DNA from: Sipunculus nudus
Lineage: Eukaryota; Annelida; Sipuncula; Golfingiida; Sipunculidae
Direction: 5' to 3'
Assembly (NCBI GenBank): GCA_026874595.1
Contig: CM049315.1
Coordinates: 77,917,401-77,981,400 of the forward strand
DNA: 64,000 nucleotides
Shown here in pieces: positions 63,760-64,000 of this stretch (positions within the stretch are counted from its first letter, which is position 1; the number at the start of each line of letters is the position of its first letter). The position numbers and the translations under genes are program-made. The notes under the pieces are model-generated. The model saw nothing but the letters and a program-made list of their open reading frames with translations. It was not told where the DNA came from and searched no databases.

Positions 63760-64000
63760 GATATATCTAGCCTAGCACAAGTTTATCAGCATCCATTACA
63801 TCATGCCTCTAGACATTTAGATTTCAGAATATCTATGGAAATATTGACAAGAATGTTTTTTAAAAGCTTTTAAAAAATGTAGATTTATGATATTACATAT
63901 CATTAGTACACTATTGATAATTTCTCAGGAATAGCAGGAGCTACCATCCCCAAATTTTATGCAATTATCATTCACATATCAAATGTTGATGGATTCAGCT
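63760..64000. repeat. Right flank of the array: diverged module D-like sequence
   Basis: The sequence departs from the unit after GTGTGAAGCA. From about 63932 it again resembles arm sequence (AGGAGCTACCATCCCCAAATTTTATGC against TTGAGCTATCATCACCAAATTTTATGC). The array therefore sits inside older related repeats on this side too. Confidence 0.6.

Overview
The window is animal nuclear DNA, AT-rich and intron-rich, most likely from a bivalve mollusc or a close relative. The evidence is GT-AG spliced genes, a VWDE-like gene carrying cysteine modules of a kind I associate with molluscs, decayed non-LTR retrotransposons, and CGTCCGTCGTCC-headed repeats of a type I recall from bivalve genomes. Species assignment is inference; no database was searched.

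Layout. (1) 1.2-6.1 kb, + strand: a compact four-exon gene for a small secreted cysteine-rich protein. It has a signal peptide and two homologous 8-cysteine domains, each on its own exon. Its third intron holds an antisense fragment of a LINE. (2) 8.5-13.03 kb: a degenerate ~200-bp repeat, then a decayed but nearly full-length LINE on the + strand (ORF1, endonuclease, reverse transcriptase). (3) 13.2-13.99 kb: a ~146-bp tandem repeat. (4) 26.85-15.56 kb, - strand: a 22-exon gene for a ~1106-residue VWDE-like type I membrane protein (signal peptide, D8C-like domain, VWD domain, one EGF, three cysteine modules, one transmembrane segment). All exon phases join without a break. (5) 26.9-30.7 kb: intergenic, with a long TA microsatellite. 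(6) 31.5-63.76 kb: seven head-to-tail copies of a ~4.6-kb unit, a macrosatellite-like array covering half the window. Each unit is itself built from diverged sub-repeats, and diverged relatives of those sub-repeats lie in both flanks.

The two genes are not an operon and point in opposite directions. Both encode extracellular cysteine-rich products, but nothing in the sequence shows that they work together. The observations most worth following are the two-domain cysteine-rich protein, whose fold I do not recognise, and the recently homogenised 4.6-kb array. Exon coordinates come from manual reading of splice signals and frame continuity, not from transcript data.
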